A stretch of 64,000 nucleotides of DNA from Plectrocnemia conspersa (taxonomy: Eukaryota > Arthropoda > Insecta > Trichoptera > Polycentropodidae), in assembly GCA_009617715.1 (NCBI GenBank), contig VTFK01000051.1, forward strand, positions 1,059,001-1,123,000. Reading direction: 5' to 3'. Positions 23,257 through 33,680 of this stretch are shown one piece after another. The position numbers were made by a program, and so were the translations under genes. The number at the start of each line of letters is the position of its first letter. Within the stretch, counting starts at the first letter, position 1. The notes under the pieces were generated by a model. The model was not told where the DNA came from and made no database searches. It saw only the letters and a program-made list of their open reading frames with translations.

Positions 23257-26200
23257 CTGAAAGTAAATAATAAAGTTGTCAATTATAAGAATAATTTGAT
23301 TTTGAAGAGGTCTCTACATAATTTGCTATAAGAAAGCAAATTAGTAATATCCGTAACTAAAATAATGACATTCAAGAAGTGACACAATGGTTTCGCGTAT
23401 AAAAGATCGCACGGAAGACATACTTTCGCTTTACAAGACAGGTAGTAATTAGTTATGAATTTAAATAAGACTCAATTAAATTAGCAATTCTCACCTATAA
23501 TTCTTCTTTTTGTTGTATTCCGGATCTTGATTCGATAACCCCGGCGAATTGCTATCCTTATCCCTAAAATTGGCCATGTTTAAGTTATTCGTATCGGAGC
23601 TGATGCTGCTAGTAATAGTGTTACTATTTTCTCCAGTCGTCGATATTGCAGCCACCTTTTCGGCGCTCTTATTACCGTTACCATTCAAACCGTTCGAATT
23701 ATTTTCGTTCAGCGACAACTCAATATCTTCGTTGGATATAGACGAAGCCTTGGACTCGTTATTGCAGTTTCCGTTCACTTTTTCGAAACTGTTGGACTGG
23801 TTCTCAGATTTGGGGGCATTGTTCGAGCCAGTTGATACAGTCTCACCGTTCTTCTTCTTATACACATTATCTTCTTCGAAATCGATGATTTTCTGGTCGT
23901 CTTTCACATCGTCTAATATCAACTCTGGACTGATATCTTCGAGTTCGACTTTGTTATTATCATCGGGTTCGCAGTTGCTGTTTGAGGAATTATCGGTGTC
24001 TTTCTCTCCGTTCAAGAGATGATTCTTATCACTTTTGGATTCGTTGTCGGACTGCTTCAACTTTGCTTTTTGCAGGGAAATGCTAACAATATCGTTACGG
24101 CACTCTTCTAGACTTTTATCGTTACTGTAACGAACATCGTCCACATTGCTCCACATGGCAAAATCGCACTCTTCGCTGTTGTTGATGTTAATTTTGTCGT
24201 TGCAAGGTCTCGGTACGGCTAATATAGTAGGAGGTTTTTCTTTCAAAGGAGCGCCGTATAAGCCGCATTTAATATTCAACATAGAATCGTGAATGTATCC
24301 TTCAGGGTAAGGAGTCAAGAGTTTCTTTAAATATTCTTTAGCATTCTCCGTTGATACTTCCGTATTACCGGATTGAATGGCTTCGAGGAGTGCATCGTGA
24401 ATGAATACGTATTGCTCTTCAGTTTGCACTAAGAAGTTTCTTTGTGTACGCACATGACAGAGAAAGCCGAAGACGTTTAACGAGCCGGTGAGTTTCAAGT
24501 GATTCAGCATTGCATCGAGAACGATATACGTTCCTGTTCGGCCAACTCCAGCGCTGAAATTGATTGAGATGATAAAATCATGTTTTTAACGGCAAGATCA
24601 AAGTAAATCTGTATAAATACCTGCAATGCACGAGTACTGCTCCGGCTTGTGGTGGAGCTGCTTTTCGGGCGGCTTCTCTGAACCGAAGCACAGCTATAGG
24701 ATGTTCGGGAGTGCCATGATCAGGCCATACGGTGTAATGATATTGTAAAACAGGTCTCGATGTGTTTAACTGTAAATTTAATAGTAAAAAATTGTCATCA
24801 CTGCAAATTACTCCAATCTTTAATTATGATCACTCGCTGTCGGTCCCTCACTATTGTGAGGTACCGCAGCTAGTGAGTGTGTGTAAACACCGGACCCTCA
24901 ACTTTTTGGGTTTTAAATTTTATTTTTGATTCGTTCTGATTGTTTTGATTGTATTTTTAGTGTTTTTGTTGATATCAAATATTTTAACTATTTTGTGGCT
25001 ATTCTGAATTATAGACAAGGGAATCATATCGTAATTTTAGGGAGAATAAAAATATCTATGATTTATATTCCCTCGTGTACAGGTATCCGAGAAATAGTTT
25101 TTAGACATTTTCTATTAATAATGAGTAAAAGTTGCCAACCTACACGTACATTAAGGTAACTTTTAAATTGCATTTATAGACTATAAGTAGGAATATTGTG
25201 TTCAATGTTTTACTTTTGTATATAGTTCTTATCGTTTATAATTATTTTTCAAAAGCAATATACGACGACTGTAGAACAATTATGAGACTCCGGAATGAAA
25301 AGTGATTATTATTCCTCTCGAGCAAATATAATAAGAATGTTATCAGCTAAAAATCACATACATTGCAATTATTAATACGAAAATACCATTAACTTTAAAT
25401 TCAAACACACGTACATAGTACATTTTCATAGTTAAAATATATAAAAGTTATATATGATTATAAGTATAAGTAGTAATATTGTGCACAGCTTATAATTTTA
25501 TATGTACAGAGTTATTATTGCTTATAATTATTTTTCAGAAGTAACGAGAGAACGACTTGACGACTTATTTAGTGATTCATAAGAATTTCATTATTTACAA
25601 TAAGGAAAATTGAGTTAATTATACCAATTTAGGTTTGTCAATGGACAATTCAAGTATATAAGTTGTTTTTGGTCGTAATTCTAATATTTATCTTATGCTA
25701 ATATATGATATCTACTAACTAAAGTCAAATGCGCATTATTTTTATAAACAACTGTCGTGTTACTGCCGGCCATCTTGTTTTATATTTAAATGCTGAATTT
25801 TCATTGGTCGACAGTTAAAGCTTCCAATCAAAAACAAAATAATTCAATGCCTTTGGCTCGAAATTTAATTGAGGAAACTCAATATTAATTTTAATTAATT
25901 AAAATTAAATATTTTTGTTTTGTTTACGTGTATTATTATAAACCGTTCATACAAAGCAATATGATTAACAGAATACTAATTTGAACGTAGAGCATTTCAA
26001 TTTTGAAGCGAGAGTCCGGAAGTGGCTTAGAACAATAATATTTAAGGTTGGTAGCCCCAATATGATGCTGAGGAATTTGGATCATTTAGATTAAGGCAGT
26101 CAACAGTCCTGATTGTCACATTGAAAAGCAAAAATGATCATAATCCCATTGATTTCAGGCATTTTTTCGTTTCAAGTGGCTTCAATTAATTCACTGTGAC

Positions 26201-29200
26201 AATAAATAAGTTACAGAGCTGCTCAATGTAACAGGAATTGATTAGTTTTACTATAAAATAATTCTAATCTATACCTTTGTATTTTTGATTTGGAACGTTC
26301 TCACTGTGTACGTAGCCATCACGTCCTCCTGTAGCGTAGACACTTGGAATGCACCATAAGTTTCGGTGCCGTCTTTTGGCCAGTACATGTCGCATTTTCT
26401 CTGTGAATATAATTTTCAATTACAAATCTGATATCAATTCAATATATATTAATTCAACTTACCCGTCCCCTCTCAACGAGATTTGTAATCATCACTATTA
26501 CAACTACTTTATGATCCCACACCATCCGCCAAAAAGCCGGTAAAGTCCCGGGCGTTGGACCCTGGGTTCCGATATACCTTCGCCTATCCAACAACCACGA
26601 AGAATTAACTCTATATTCTTCTCCATCTGTACAAATACATATAAATTTAAAATGTATCCTGTCATATTAATTAAAGAAAACTAACCTATTTTGACAAATA
26701 GATTGTCGAGATCGTCCAAAGTCTCTTCAACTGGTTCTTTAGTATTTCCGTTTATTTCGTTCAACTTCTCCATGTTGTTGACCTTTTTCACTTCCTTATC
26801 GTCGACGATTCCTGAGAATTCGATGTTTAAGAACGCGCCCTCGATCTTCGGAGCGTTATTCAGTGGACTGTTGTCGATCGTTGCGACAACTACTGAAGAA
26901 TTTTTACTATGGCCTCTACTGTTGCCTTTCTTATCGATCACAATGTCTTTAGTGTCTGCCGACGTCGATCTTTTCTTATTCTTCAGCTCTTTGATGCTCT
27001 TTTCGCTCTTAACGTCGTCCTGTTTGTCTTCTTTCCGGTCTAAATTGATAGATAAACGGCAAGTGCTCGCAAGAATCTCAGAATTTGGCGACAATATCCG
27101 CCTCTCGTCTTTCTTCTCGAGATCTAAAGATAGCTTGCCTTTCATGGTGCATCTAGCGTCATCTTGGCCGTTGAAGTTGCTCAACAAATTTTTGGTATCG
27201 CTATTGCTTTCAACTTCGTTGATTGTTGGCTTGGGACAGACGAAGTTGTGAGCTCTCTGCGACTCGTCGACGGTGATCCATAAATCAGACGGCGGATGCA
27301 CAGGAGCCGGTGCGTCGGCCGCTTCAAGTTTCTTTTTCTGGGCAACCTTGCGCTTATTATTTTCTTCGATTATAAATTTAGACAGTTCAGGATCTAGCTC
27401 GGCGACCATGCCGTCGATAAAATTAGCGTTGACGTAATCGCAGTGCGGGGGAGAGTCATCATTTTGGGATCCGGATAATTTTGATGTGCATGATTTTCGA
27501 TGTTCGCGTCCAGGATCACAGGAACAGGAAGACGAAGGTAACAAGCAAACGCGAGAATGATCATCTGAAAAGAAATAAGGTCTAAAAATAAATGGCATTG
27601 TCTCGTGCATTGAATAGTATCGTTACACATATCTTTTGTCGATATTTGCAAGTGACCACAAGGGTTTCGTTTATAAAGGGTCACCCGGAAAACATATTTT
27701 TGCTAAATGTTATTTTTAAAAGGCCCTCAAATAGACATATTTAATTCAATAAATAAAATATCTTACATGCAGTGATGTTGAGGTAACGATTCTTATGCTT
27801 ATTATCTGGATGTTGACTATGATGCGACGTATGCGCCAGCATGGCTGATTTTGATTGAATCAATTCATATTCTTTTCTGCAATGCATTTATAAATATATT
27901 AATATAACTACTTTAAAATAGATTTAAAGAAAAATTATCAGTGATTGTTACCCAAAACCAATATCGCCATCGGCGTGCAAAGCCGCCGTGTGAGGTAGAA
28001 ACTTATCGGCGGGAACAGGCGGATGAAGAGGATCGCACAGATGCTCCCTGCTGTTCACCAAATTGGCACCGTTGCTCTCAATGGGGTCCCAAAATATCAC
28101 CGCATGCGTAGGACTAGTAACTAATCATACAAAAATAAATATAGTAACTGAATCATTCATTAATTACAGATAAAAACTTACTGTTTTTCTTGATGCAATT
28201 CAGCTGCCCCTCAGCCTTTCCGGTCAAACCGGCTTCTCCACAACCATCGCTCCCGCCTACGGTGCCTCCTTCGTCCAAGAACAGATACGACATCGGAAAG
28301 CACTTCTTGAATACGGACCTACAATTAAAATAATCTAATTAATATCTATTTCATGGTGACTATGATAGCATTAACGAATAACTGACACTAACGAGCAACC
28401 CCAATAGTACAATCCCAAAATTGCACACAACACTATTATGATTAGAATGAGGAAGATGGTCACGTATCCAAGAATAGGATTGCCGCTTTGGATTATTTCA
28501 TCGTCGGAACCCAGCTCGGCGCCTTGTCCTATGTTAATGCCGAACGGAGGAGCAGCTACACAATCGGGAGTCATCACAACCTAAAATGACACAATTAGTA
28601 ATAAATATCTAATCCAAGGGTACATTAAACGACTCCATATTATCAATCTTACTTGATAAGCATCCGTCGGTGTACCGTTGATGTACAAACCCTTGGTTGC
28701 AATAGACAAAGTAGAAGCGTGTATCGTCACTTCGTAAATAGACATATTGTCGAAAATAGTGACAAGCTAAAACATAAATAGCAATAATTTCAATTACTCC
28801 AGTTTTAAAAATGTTTATAACGATAACGAGTCAAACACTGACAGAATTTGTTGCGAGTTCCAGTTCCTCTGACGTTGTATTCACAGAGTAGTCTTCTTTA
28901 CTCTTGGAGTTTAGCAATCGCAGAGTGATTGTGTATAGATCGAGTCCTTTTGTGAACATCTCTGGCCTGCCCCATTGGATGTAGAGAGCGCCCGGTGGCT
29001 GATTGCATGTCACATTTTTCATTATGGGCTGGGATGGAGGCATCACATCGGTCAGTCCCACTATGCGAAACGACGGAGGACCGAGGTTTGAGGGACGAGG
29101 TGGTTCGATGTCGTGGACGGAGGCGTAAAAAGCTCGGACCCAAATCCGGTAATAAGTGTATGGCTCTGAAAGTAAAAAAATAAGAATATTCTTAGTTATC

Positions 29201-32200
29201 TTCAAAACCTTGTGCAACTTTATATAATCTCTATAGGCAGAAGATAATCAAGAATTCTATCAATCAGTTCAATATTTCATTTAAGTTCATCAATCAAGTA
29301 GTTAGTAGATGTCGTTACGTAATGTAAAGTAGTTATAAATATGGCATGAATTTACTTGAAAGATAATAAATTTTAAATACTGGTAGACGAAAATATAATA
29401 AGAATTCACTTACTTAATTCTTTCAGTGTATATTTCACTCCTTTAATGCCGTCTTTTCCTTCGTGATGCTTCAGCTCTACCTTATGCACCAAAGACTTGT
29501 TCTCCGGCCGTTTGTGAATCATCTCTCCCTTCCAGTGATTGATCGATTCGCCAGAAGCACCCTCTTCGTGAAACAGCATATAAATCAAAACCATCTCCGG
29601 AGACTCCGTCGTGGTCACCACTGTAGTTTCGACGAATGCGTTTTCATTCTTTTGAAGTGGGTCTTTCCGACGACGGATCGGCTAGGATCTTCGACATGTC
29701 AGGATTATCGGAAACTGCATCTCTCCTTCGTTTCTTTCTGTGGAAGAATCTTCCACGCCCAGTACGCCTCGATTCGCCATCGTCTTCATCGTCCCGGCGG
29801 AAATCTTGATTATCTAGTTCAGACTCATGGAAGGTGTTGCCGCCGACATATTTGTCGGCAAACGACAGTGCAAAGTTTGTGTTTTCGTGGTCGTCAAGCG
29901 GGACTAGAGAGAGCGGACTGAGCGGCAAGTGTGAGAACGAAACCTCGGCATGTTTTTCAGGGCTGACAAATTGATTGGGAGTGCTGTTCAATGGCTTCAG
30001 CCACGTGAGGTGTATCTCAGTAGATGTGATCTTCTTAATGCTAAGATTGAGTGGAGCGGATGGAACTGAAACCAAGAAGCAATTTATTAATAGCAAATAA
30101 TGAAGTTGAGGAAATAAATAAGGATTTGATTGGATATCGAAGGCATGAGTTACATTATGAACTAATCTTAAGTGTTTTCCAAAATTTTGACACTAATATT
30201 TAATATCACAAACGGCGATGGCATGATTATATTGCTTGGGATGTAGATCTTTGACTTCTGAGAAGGCATAATTATTTTTTGTGCAAAAACAACTATTACT
30301 TCTCAGAAATCAAAAATTCACGTCAAACGCAATAAAATCGTGCCAGCGCTATCGCAGTGGGAACACTCGGTAACGAGTGTTCCTACTGCAACGGCGTCAT
30401 TTTCTCTATCTTTTTCTACAATAATTCTCTACGTGTTATCATTTTTTTGTATCTGATTCGAAAAATATATTTTTTCACCTATAAACTGTTTCAGGGATCA
30501 AAGTAGACGAGTCATTCATAGCAATGTCTGAAGAATACGGAGGTTGAGAAAGGACTTTGCAAGATAATCCATTGATTTTTTCTATTGTCTTCCTAGATAC
30601 ATTAGGACAAGCGCTGTCTTGTTGTAAAATTACCCATATTTATTTTATAGGGGAAGGTATTTTTTATGGTCTGAGTCGTTTTTTAAACAAATTAGCTGAG
30701 CACACTATGTCTGTCGTAATTGTCTGCCGATAACTCATAATGAATTATGGCCTTCATATCCCACCAAATGCATAACATTATCTTATTGGGTTGTAATCCT
30801 GTTCTTGCCTTTTATGTTGCGTTCTAAAGTAAAGGATCCACTTCGCATCTTCAGTAACAATTTTACTCAAAATTAAATCTTTCTGTTCTAGAATCATGAA
30901 TTATTGACATATCAATATTCGATGCGCGAGATTTTCTTCCCATATCCTGAAAATTAACACCTTTTCCAACTATTTAAATGTCTGTGAGTTGATATAAGTG
31001 ACACATTGAGCTTTTGTGTTAGTTTTTGTATCGGTAATCTTGGACCTGGTTTTATGACAGTCCTAATATCCTCACTAACAACCCCTAAGGGCTAGATATT
31101 CAATGTCTAAATTCCCAGAACGAAATTTTTAGAACCACATTAGACATTTTCTAAATTTAATAGCATCCCTGCGCATTGTTTTTAACTGCTATTGCCACAT
31201 TATGACCGAGTTGAAACTCATAAAGCATAATATAGCTTAACTGAGATTATTTTATCTCCACTGCCATTGTTGATTTAGTGTTGAAAATATCGAAATAAAA
31301 AATATCCCAGTACTCAACAGCATCATTGATACGACAATAAAAGTTATACATTTTTTCAAATGTAAGAAAATATATGGAGATATACATTAATCAAATCATA
31401 TCTGAGTATATCTCCTATCATAATTTCATTATGCATAGCATTGTAATAAAAAATGTGAAACGATCATATAATAAGATTATAACTGATTAGTTTACATAAT
31501 TGTGGTTCGGTTAAATTTAGTATTGGTTTTTAATAACATATATATTATTTACATTATTAATAATTTAGCCAATCATATTTTTATGAAGCTCCAGAAATAT
31601 TTCCAATACATTAACATAACATTAGGAAAATTATTTCAAAATAATTTTCGATATTTTGGAATGCTTCCATTTGGCACACAATCTCAAATCTTATGAAATG
31701 TGGACATTTAGTGATTTCGAATTGAGATTGCCTCAATGAAATCAGAAATGCTGGCTAATTAAATTAAAAGCCATAAATTAGACTAGATTTATATAATAAT
31801 GTAAAGAAATATTGTTACAGGAAAAAAAATATTTGCAATGATTATAATTACGGTTTGTCGGTTTTAAAATTTGTATAAATATTTATAAAAAAATCTTCAC
31901 TTTAATTAGCCACAATGCTAACATTTTCACCACAATTGACTAAATGTTATCTATAAAACATTTATATATAAAACTAACTCTTCATGACATGATAACATAA
32001 AATTATTGCTACAGATCCTCGAAAAGGCGAATGAGTGCAACGTATTTGTTAAAATTTGTTGATTTTAACGTGGCTTAAGAAGAAAAAAGTTACATGCAAA
32101 CTCTTCTCAAATTAACAATAAATACCGGATCTATAATAGATAATAAAATAACTCTTAGATAATAATACTTTCAACGGACTAAGACAATGCTCTCACATAT

Positions 32201-33503
32201 GCCTGTTCTTAAATATTGCCTTGAAAAGGACATCCGGGGATCTAAAATATTTAAATGGTTGGGAAAAGTGTTAATTTTCAGGATATGGGAGGAAAATCTC
32301 ACGCAGCGAATCCCAATTTGCCAATAATTCATGGAACAGAAAGATTTATTTTTGAGTCTAATTGTTACTGAAGATGAGAAGTGGATAATTTACTTCAACA
32401 CGCGACGTAAAATAGTGGTTGGATGCCTATCAACCCCCAATTCAACACCCCAATAAAATAATGTTATGCATTTGGTGGGATATGAAGGGCATAATTCATT
32501 ATGAGTTATTGGATTATAGACAGACAATTACGACCGACAAGTAATGTACTCAGCTAATTTGTTTAAAAGCAGCTCAGACTATAAAAAAAAAGACCTTTTA
32601 TAAACTAAGTAAGATTCGTTCTCATGTATCCAAGAAGACGATAGAAAAAATCAATAGATTTTCTTGGGAACTCCTTTCCCACCCTCCGTATTCTTCAGAC
32701 ATTGCTCCTAACGACTATAATTTATTTAGATCTCTGAAACCGTTTTTAGGTAGAAAATAATATTTTACAAAAACTGATATAAAAAACAACATTAAAGAAT
32801 TTATTGCTTCCAAAATACATTATTTTTCAACACATTTATGGAGCAACCTAATGTATGATTTGTATTAGGAGTCTGATGTCACAAAGTATATAACAATGGT
32901 CAGAACTAAAATTAAAATAGCATATTGTAAGAAAAAAATATAGGACGATTAGAATAATAGATTTTATTTTTACAAAATTTGATTAATATGTGGAGAATAA
33001 TTATAGAAAAAGATTTATGGAACAACATGATATGTATTTAAAAATATTAATAAAAATTAAAAGATCCATTAGCGCAGATAGTCGAGATTTCATGTTCAAT
33101 TTTATTGCCAGAATTAAAGAATAATGATAGATTAATCATTTAAATTTGTATGTAAAATACGCAAAGACGACACAAGGTAAGAGGAAAATAAGGGTGTTTT
33201 CAGTACAGAAAGGAGAAAGATTTGACACATACAGTTACAACAAAAACACATATTAAAACATCAGGTAATGCACAGTCGTCTACGAGGAGCTGATAGTCCC
33301 GAAGTTGACATTGAGCGCAAATAACGCGAGTCGGAACAGACAATAAAGGGCAATTATTGTAAAATTGATGTTTGCGAGTATGTGTGTGTGTGCGTGTGTG
33401 TGGGGGGCAGGGGCAGAGGCAGAGGCGAAGGCAGAGGTGTATTACCAAGAGCCGCGGCCCGCCAGAGTAGCGCGAGTGCCCCGAGTAGCGCCGCCGGCAC
33501 CAT
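20904..33503 (-). CDS. Ptp99A: Receptor tyrosine phosphatase of Ptp99A type, whole gene
   Basis: Eighteen coding exons on the minus strand: 33503-33446, 30065-29414, 29165-28843, 28766-28653, 28580-28393, 28318-28182, 28120-27952, 27876-27767, 27564-26686, 26626-26463, 26400-26275, 24769-24621, 24553-23495, 23256-23091, 23014-22876, 22494-22331, 22263-21173, 21102-20904. Every junction agrees in phase except for one surplus base inside the second exon. The product is about 1,961 residues: signal peptide, FN3 domains, one membrane span (about 417-437), D1 with WPDHG (about 988) and [10 protein letters not shown] (Cys about 1022), and D2 without catalytic residues. D2 keeps CPKW and a VVVD-K loop, as in the vertebrate RPTP gamma/zeta group, to which insect Ptp99A belongs. 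In flies this family acts in motor axon guidance. The length well exceeds the fly protein (about 1,300, from memory) because of three disordered insertions. Confidence 0.93.
23495..27876 (-). CDS. Ptp99A: Ptp99A D1, active phosphatase domain, with insertions
   Basis: The domain starts with GFGKEYELIQ and [15 protein letters not shown], the classic PTP entry (typed only as short motifs). YVNANFIDG is followed by a disordered insertion of about 250 residues rich in Lys, Glu, Asp, Ser and Asn, all within exon 27564-26686. The fold then resumes with [32 protein letters not shown], the WPDHGTP loop and [10 protein letters not shown] (the Ser codon is split at 24621/24553), then [13 protein letters not shown] with the Q-loop. 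Catalytic Asp, Cys and Arg are all present, so D1 should be active. The same last exon continues as an Asn/Ser/Asp-rich linker of about 240 residues before D2. Confidence 0.92.
24770..26274 (-). other. Ptp99A intron inside D1
   Basis: About 1.5 kb. A small fold-back with CTCACTATTGTGAG stands near 24847; otherwise I see only AT-rich sequence, with no repeat family or open frame worth calling. Confidence 0.6.
28393..28580 (-). CDS. Ptp99A: Ptp99A transmembrane exon
   Basis: It encodes a short juxtamembrane stretch with GSDDEI, then [12 protein letters not shown] plus further Ile/Leu/Val up to LGLYYW, a single helix of about 23 residues, then Cys and Ser. The exon ends in phase 2 at a TC|GTTAGT donor. 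The next exon (28318-28182) starts with [13 protein letters not shown], the basic stop-transfer side, so the D1/D2 part is cytosolic. Confidence 0.88.
28653..30065 (-). CDS. Ptp99A: Ptp99A ectodomain exons (FN3 domains)
   Basis: Exon 30065-29414 opens with an FN3 start ([12 protein letters not shown] ... IHLTWLKP), then carries an inserted loop of about 110 residues. The fold then resumes with EMVLIYMLF and VELKHH...YTLKEL, completed by [12 protein letters not shown] in the next exon. Exons 29165-28843 and 28766-28653 encode a second FN3 ([30 protein letters not shown]). Donor 28842 is the less common GTCAGT, supported by phase. The loop holds a strongly basic stretch, RKKRRRD. Cys residues are few, as expected for FN3. 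Confidence 0.85.
29641..29672 (-). other. Ptp99A: One-base frame break in the first FN3 exon of Ptp99A
   Basis: Reading down the minus strand, the FN3 frame runs [12 protein letters not shown] and meets TGA at about 29644. The frame that continues the fold ([12 protein letters not shown]) is shifted by one. Exon length and the phase at both ends call for one base fewer. The runs AAA, CCC and AAAA here are candidates for a length error. A micro-intron is unlikely because no splice sites fit. Confidence 0.75.
30205..30425 (+). repeat. Dispersed repeat family R1, fragment
   Basis: Shares ACTTCTGAGAAG-like blocks, AATTCACGTCAAACGCAATA, GCAGTGGGAACACTCGGTAA and CGAGTGTTCCTACTGCAACG with the R1 copies at 11.3 kb and 55.1-56.1 kb. 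It sits in the first intron of Ptp99A. Confidence 0.6.
30480..30985 (-). mobile_element. Mariner transposase fragment, copy 1
   Basis: On the minus strand it reads decayed pieces of a mariner transposase: KWILYF, a piece matching MHLVGYEGH in another frame, [18 protein letters not shown], and PPYSSDIA (close to the PPYSPDLAPSDYHLF signature). There are stops and frame shifts throughout, so it is inactive. A close relative lies at 32.2-32.9 kb in the opposite direction. Confidence 0.75.
30986..32184. other. Spacer between the two mariner copies
   Basis: AT-rich, no gene or repeat seen except short shared words that may be extra mariner end sequence near 30990-31100 and 32000-32180. Confidence 0.5.
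32185..32885 (+). mobile_element. Mariner transposase fragment, copy 2 (inverted to copy 1)
   Basis: The plus strand reads [11 protein letters not shown], then in shifting frames MHLVGYEGH, and [19 protein letters not shown] near 32680-32736, the C-terminal DD34D-type mariner signature. Nucleotide blocks such as ATGTTATGCATTTGGTGGGA are shared exactly with copy 1. With copy 1 it forms a divergent pair about 1.2 kb apart in the Ptp99A first intron. Confidence 0.8.
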
Positions 33504-33680
33504 CGCCCCGCGCACCCCCGCGTCGCACGCGCCGCCGCCGCCGCAGCCTCCGCAGCCGCCGCTCCTGTCAATAAACAAGCCCGGCTGCCATCGCCCGACG
33601 GGATGCCACACGGCAAAATGTGCAGCCTCGCCCCGGGGTTGCCAGCGCGATGCCGATCGAAAGATTGATTGACGATTTTC
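33350..33680 (-). promoter_or_regulatory. Ptp99A: GC-rich, CpG-rich island at the Ptp99A 5' end
   Basis: About 300 bases rich in GCC and CpG, in a window that is otherwise roughly 70% AT by eye. It covers the signal peptide exon and its likely 5' UTR, with (GCC)n near 33530 and a (GT)n run with a GGGGGG tract at 33380-33406. This is probably the start region of the gene; no TATA box is evident. Confidence 0.5.
33446..33503 (-). CDS. Ptp99A: Ptp99A signal peptide exon
   Basis: ATG at 33503 opens [19 protein letters not shown], a clean hydrophobic signal sequence, and ends with a one-base overhang at a G|GTAATA donor. The exon at 30065 starts with TT CCA and completes a Val codon, so phase agrees. 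A longer in-frame start at 33611 (MWHPVGRW...) would add 36 Gly/Cys-rich residues before the hydrophobic core. I prefer 33503, because it puts the core straight after the Met. The exon is GC-rich, unlike all other exons here. Confidence 0.75.

Noticed and set aside
23549..24022. 157-codon open frame on the plus strand
   Set aside because: Antisense to the low-complexity linker exon of Ptp99A; Ser/Leu-rich shadow of an Asn/Asp/Ser-rich sequence.
26691..27251. 186-codon open frame on the plus strand
   Set aside because: Antisense shadow of the D1 insertion exon of Ptp99A.
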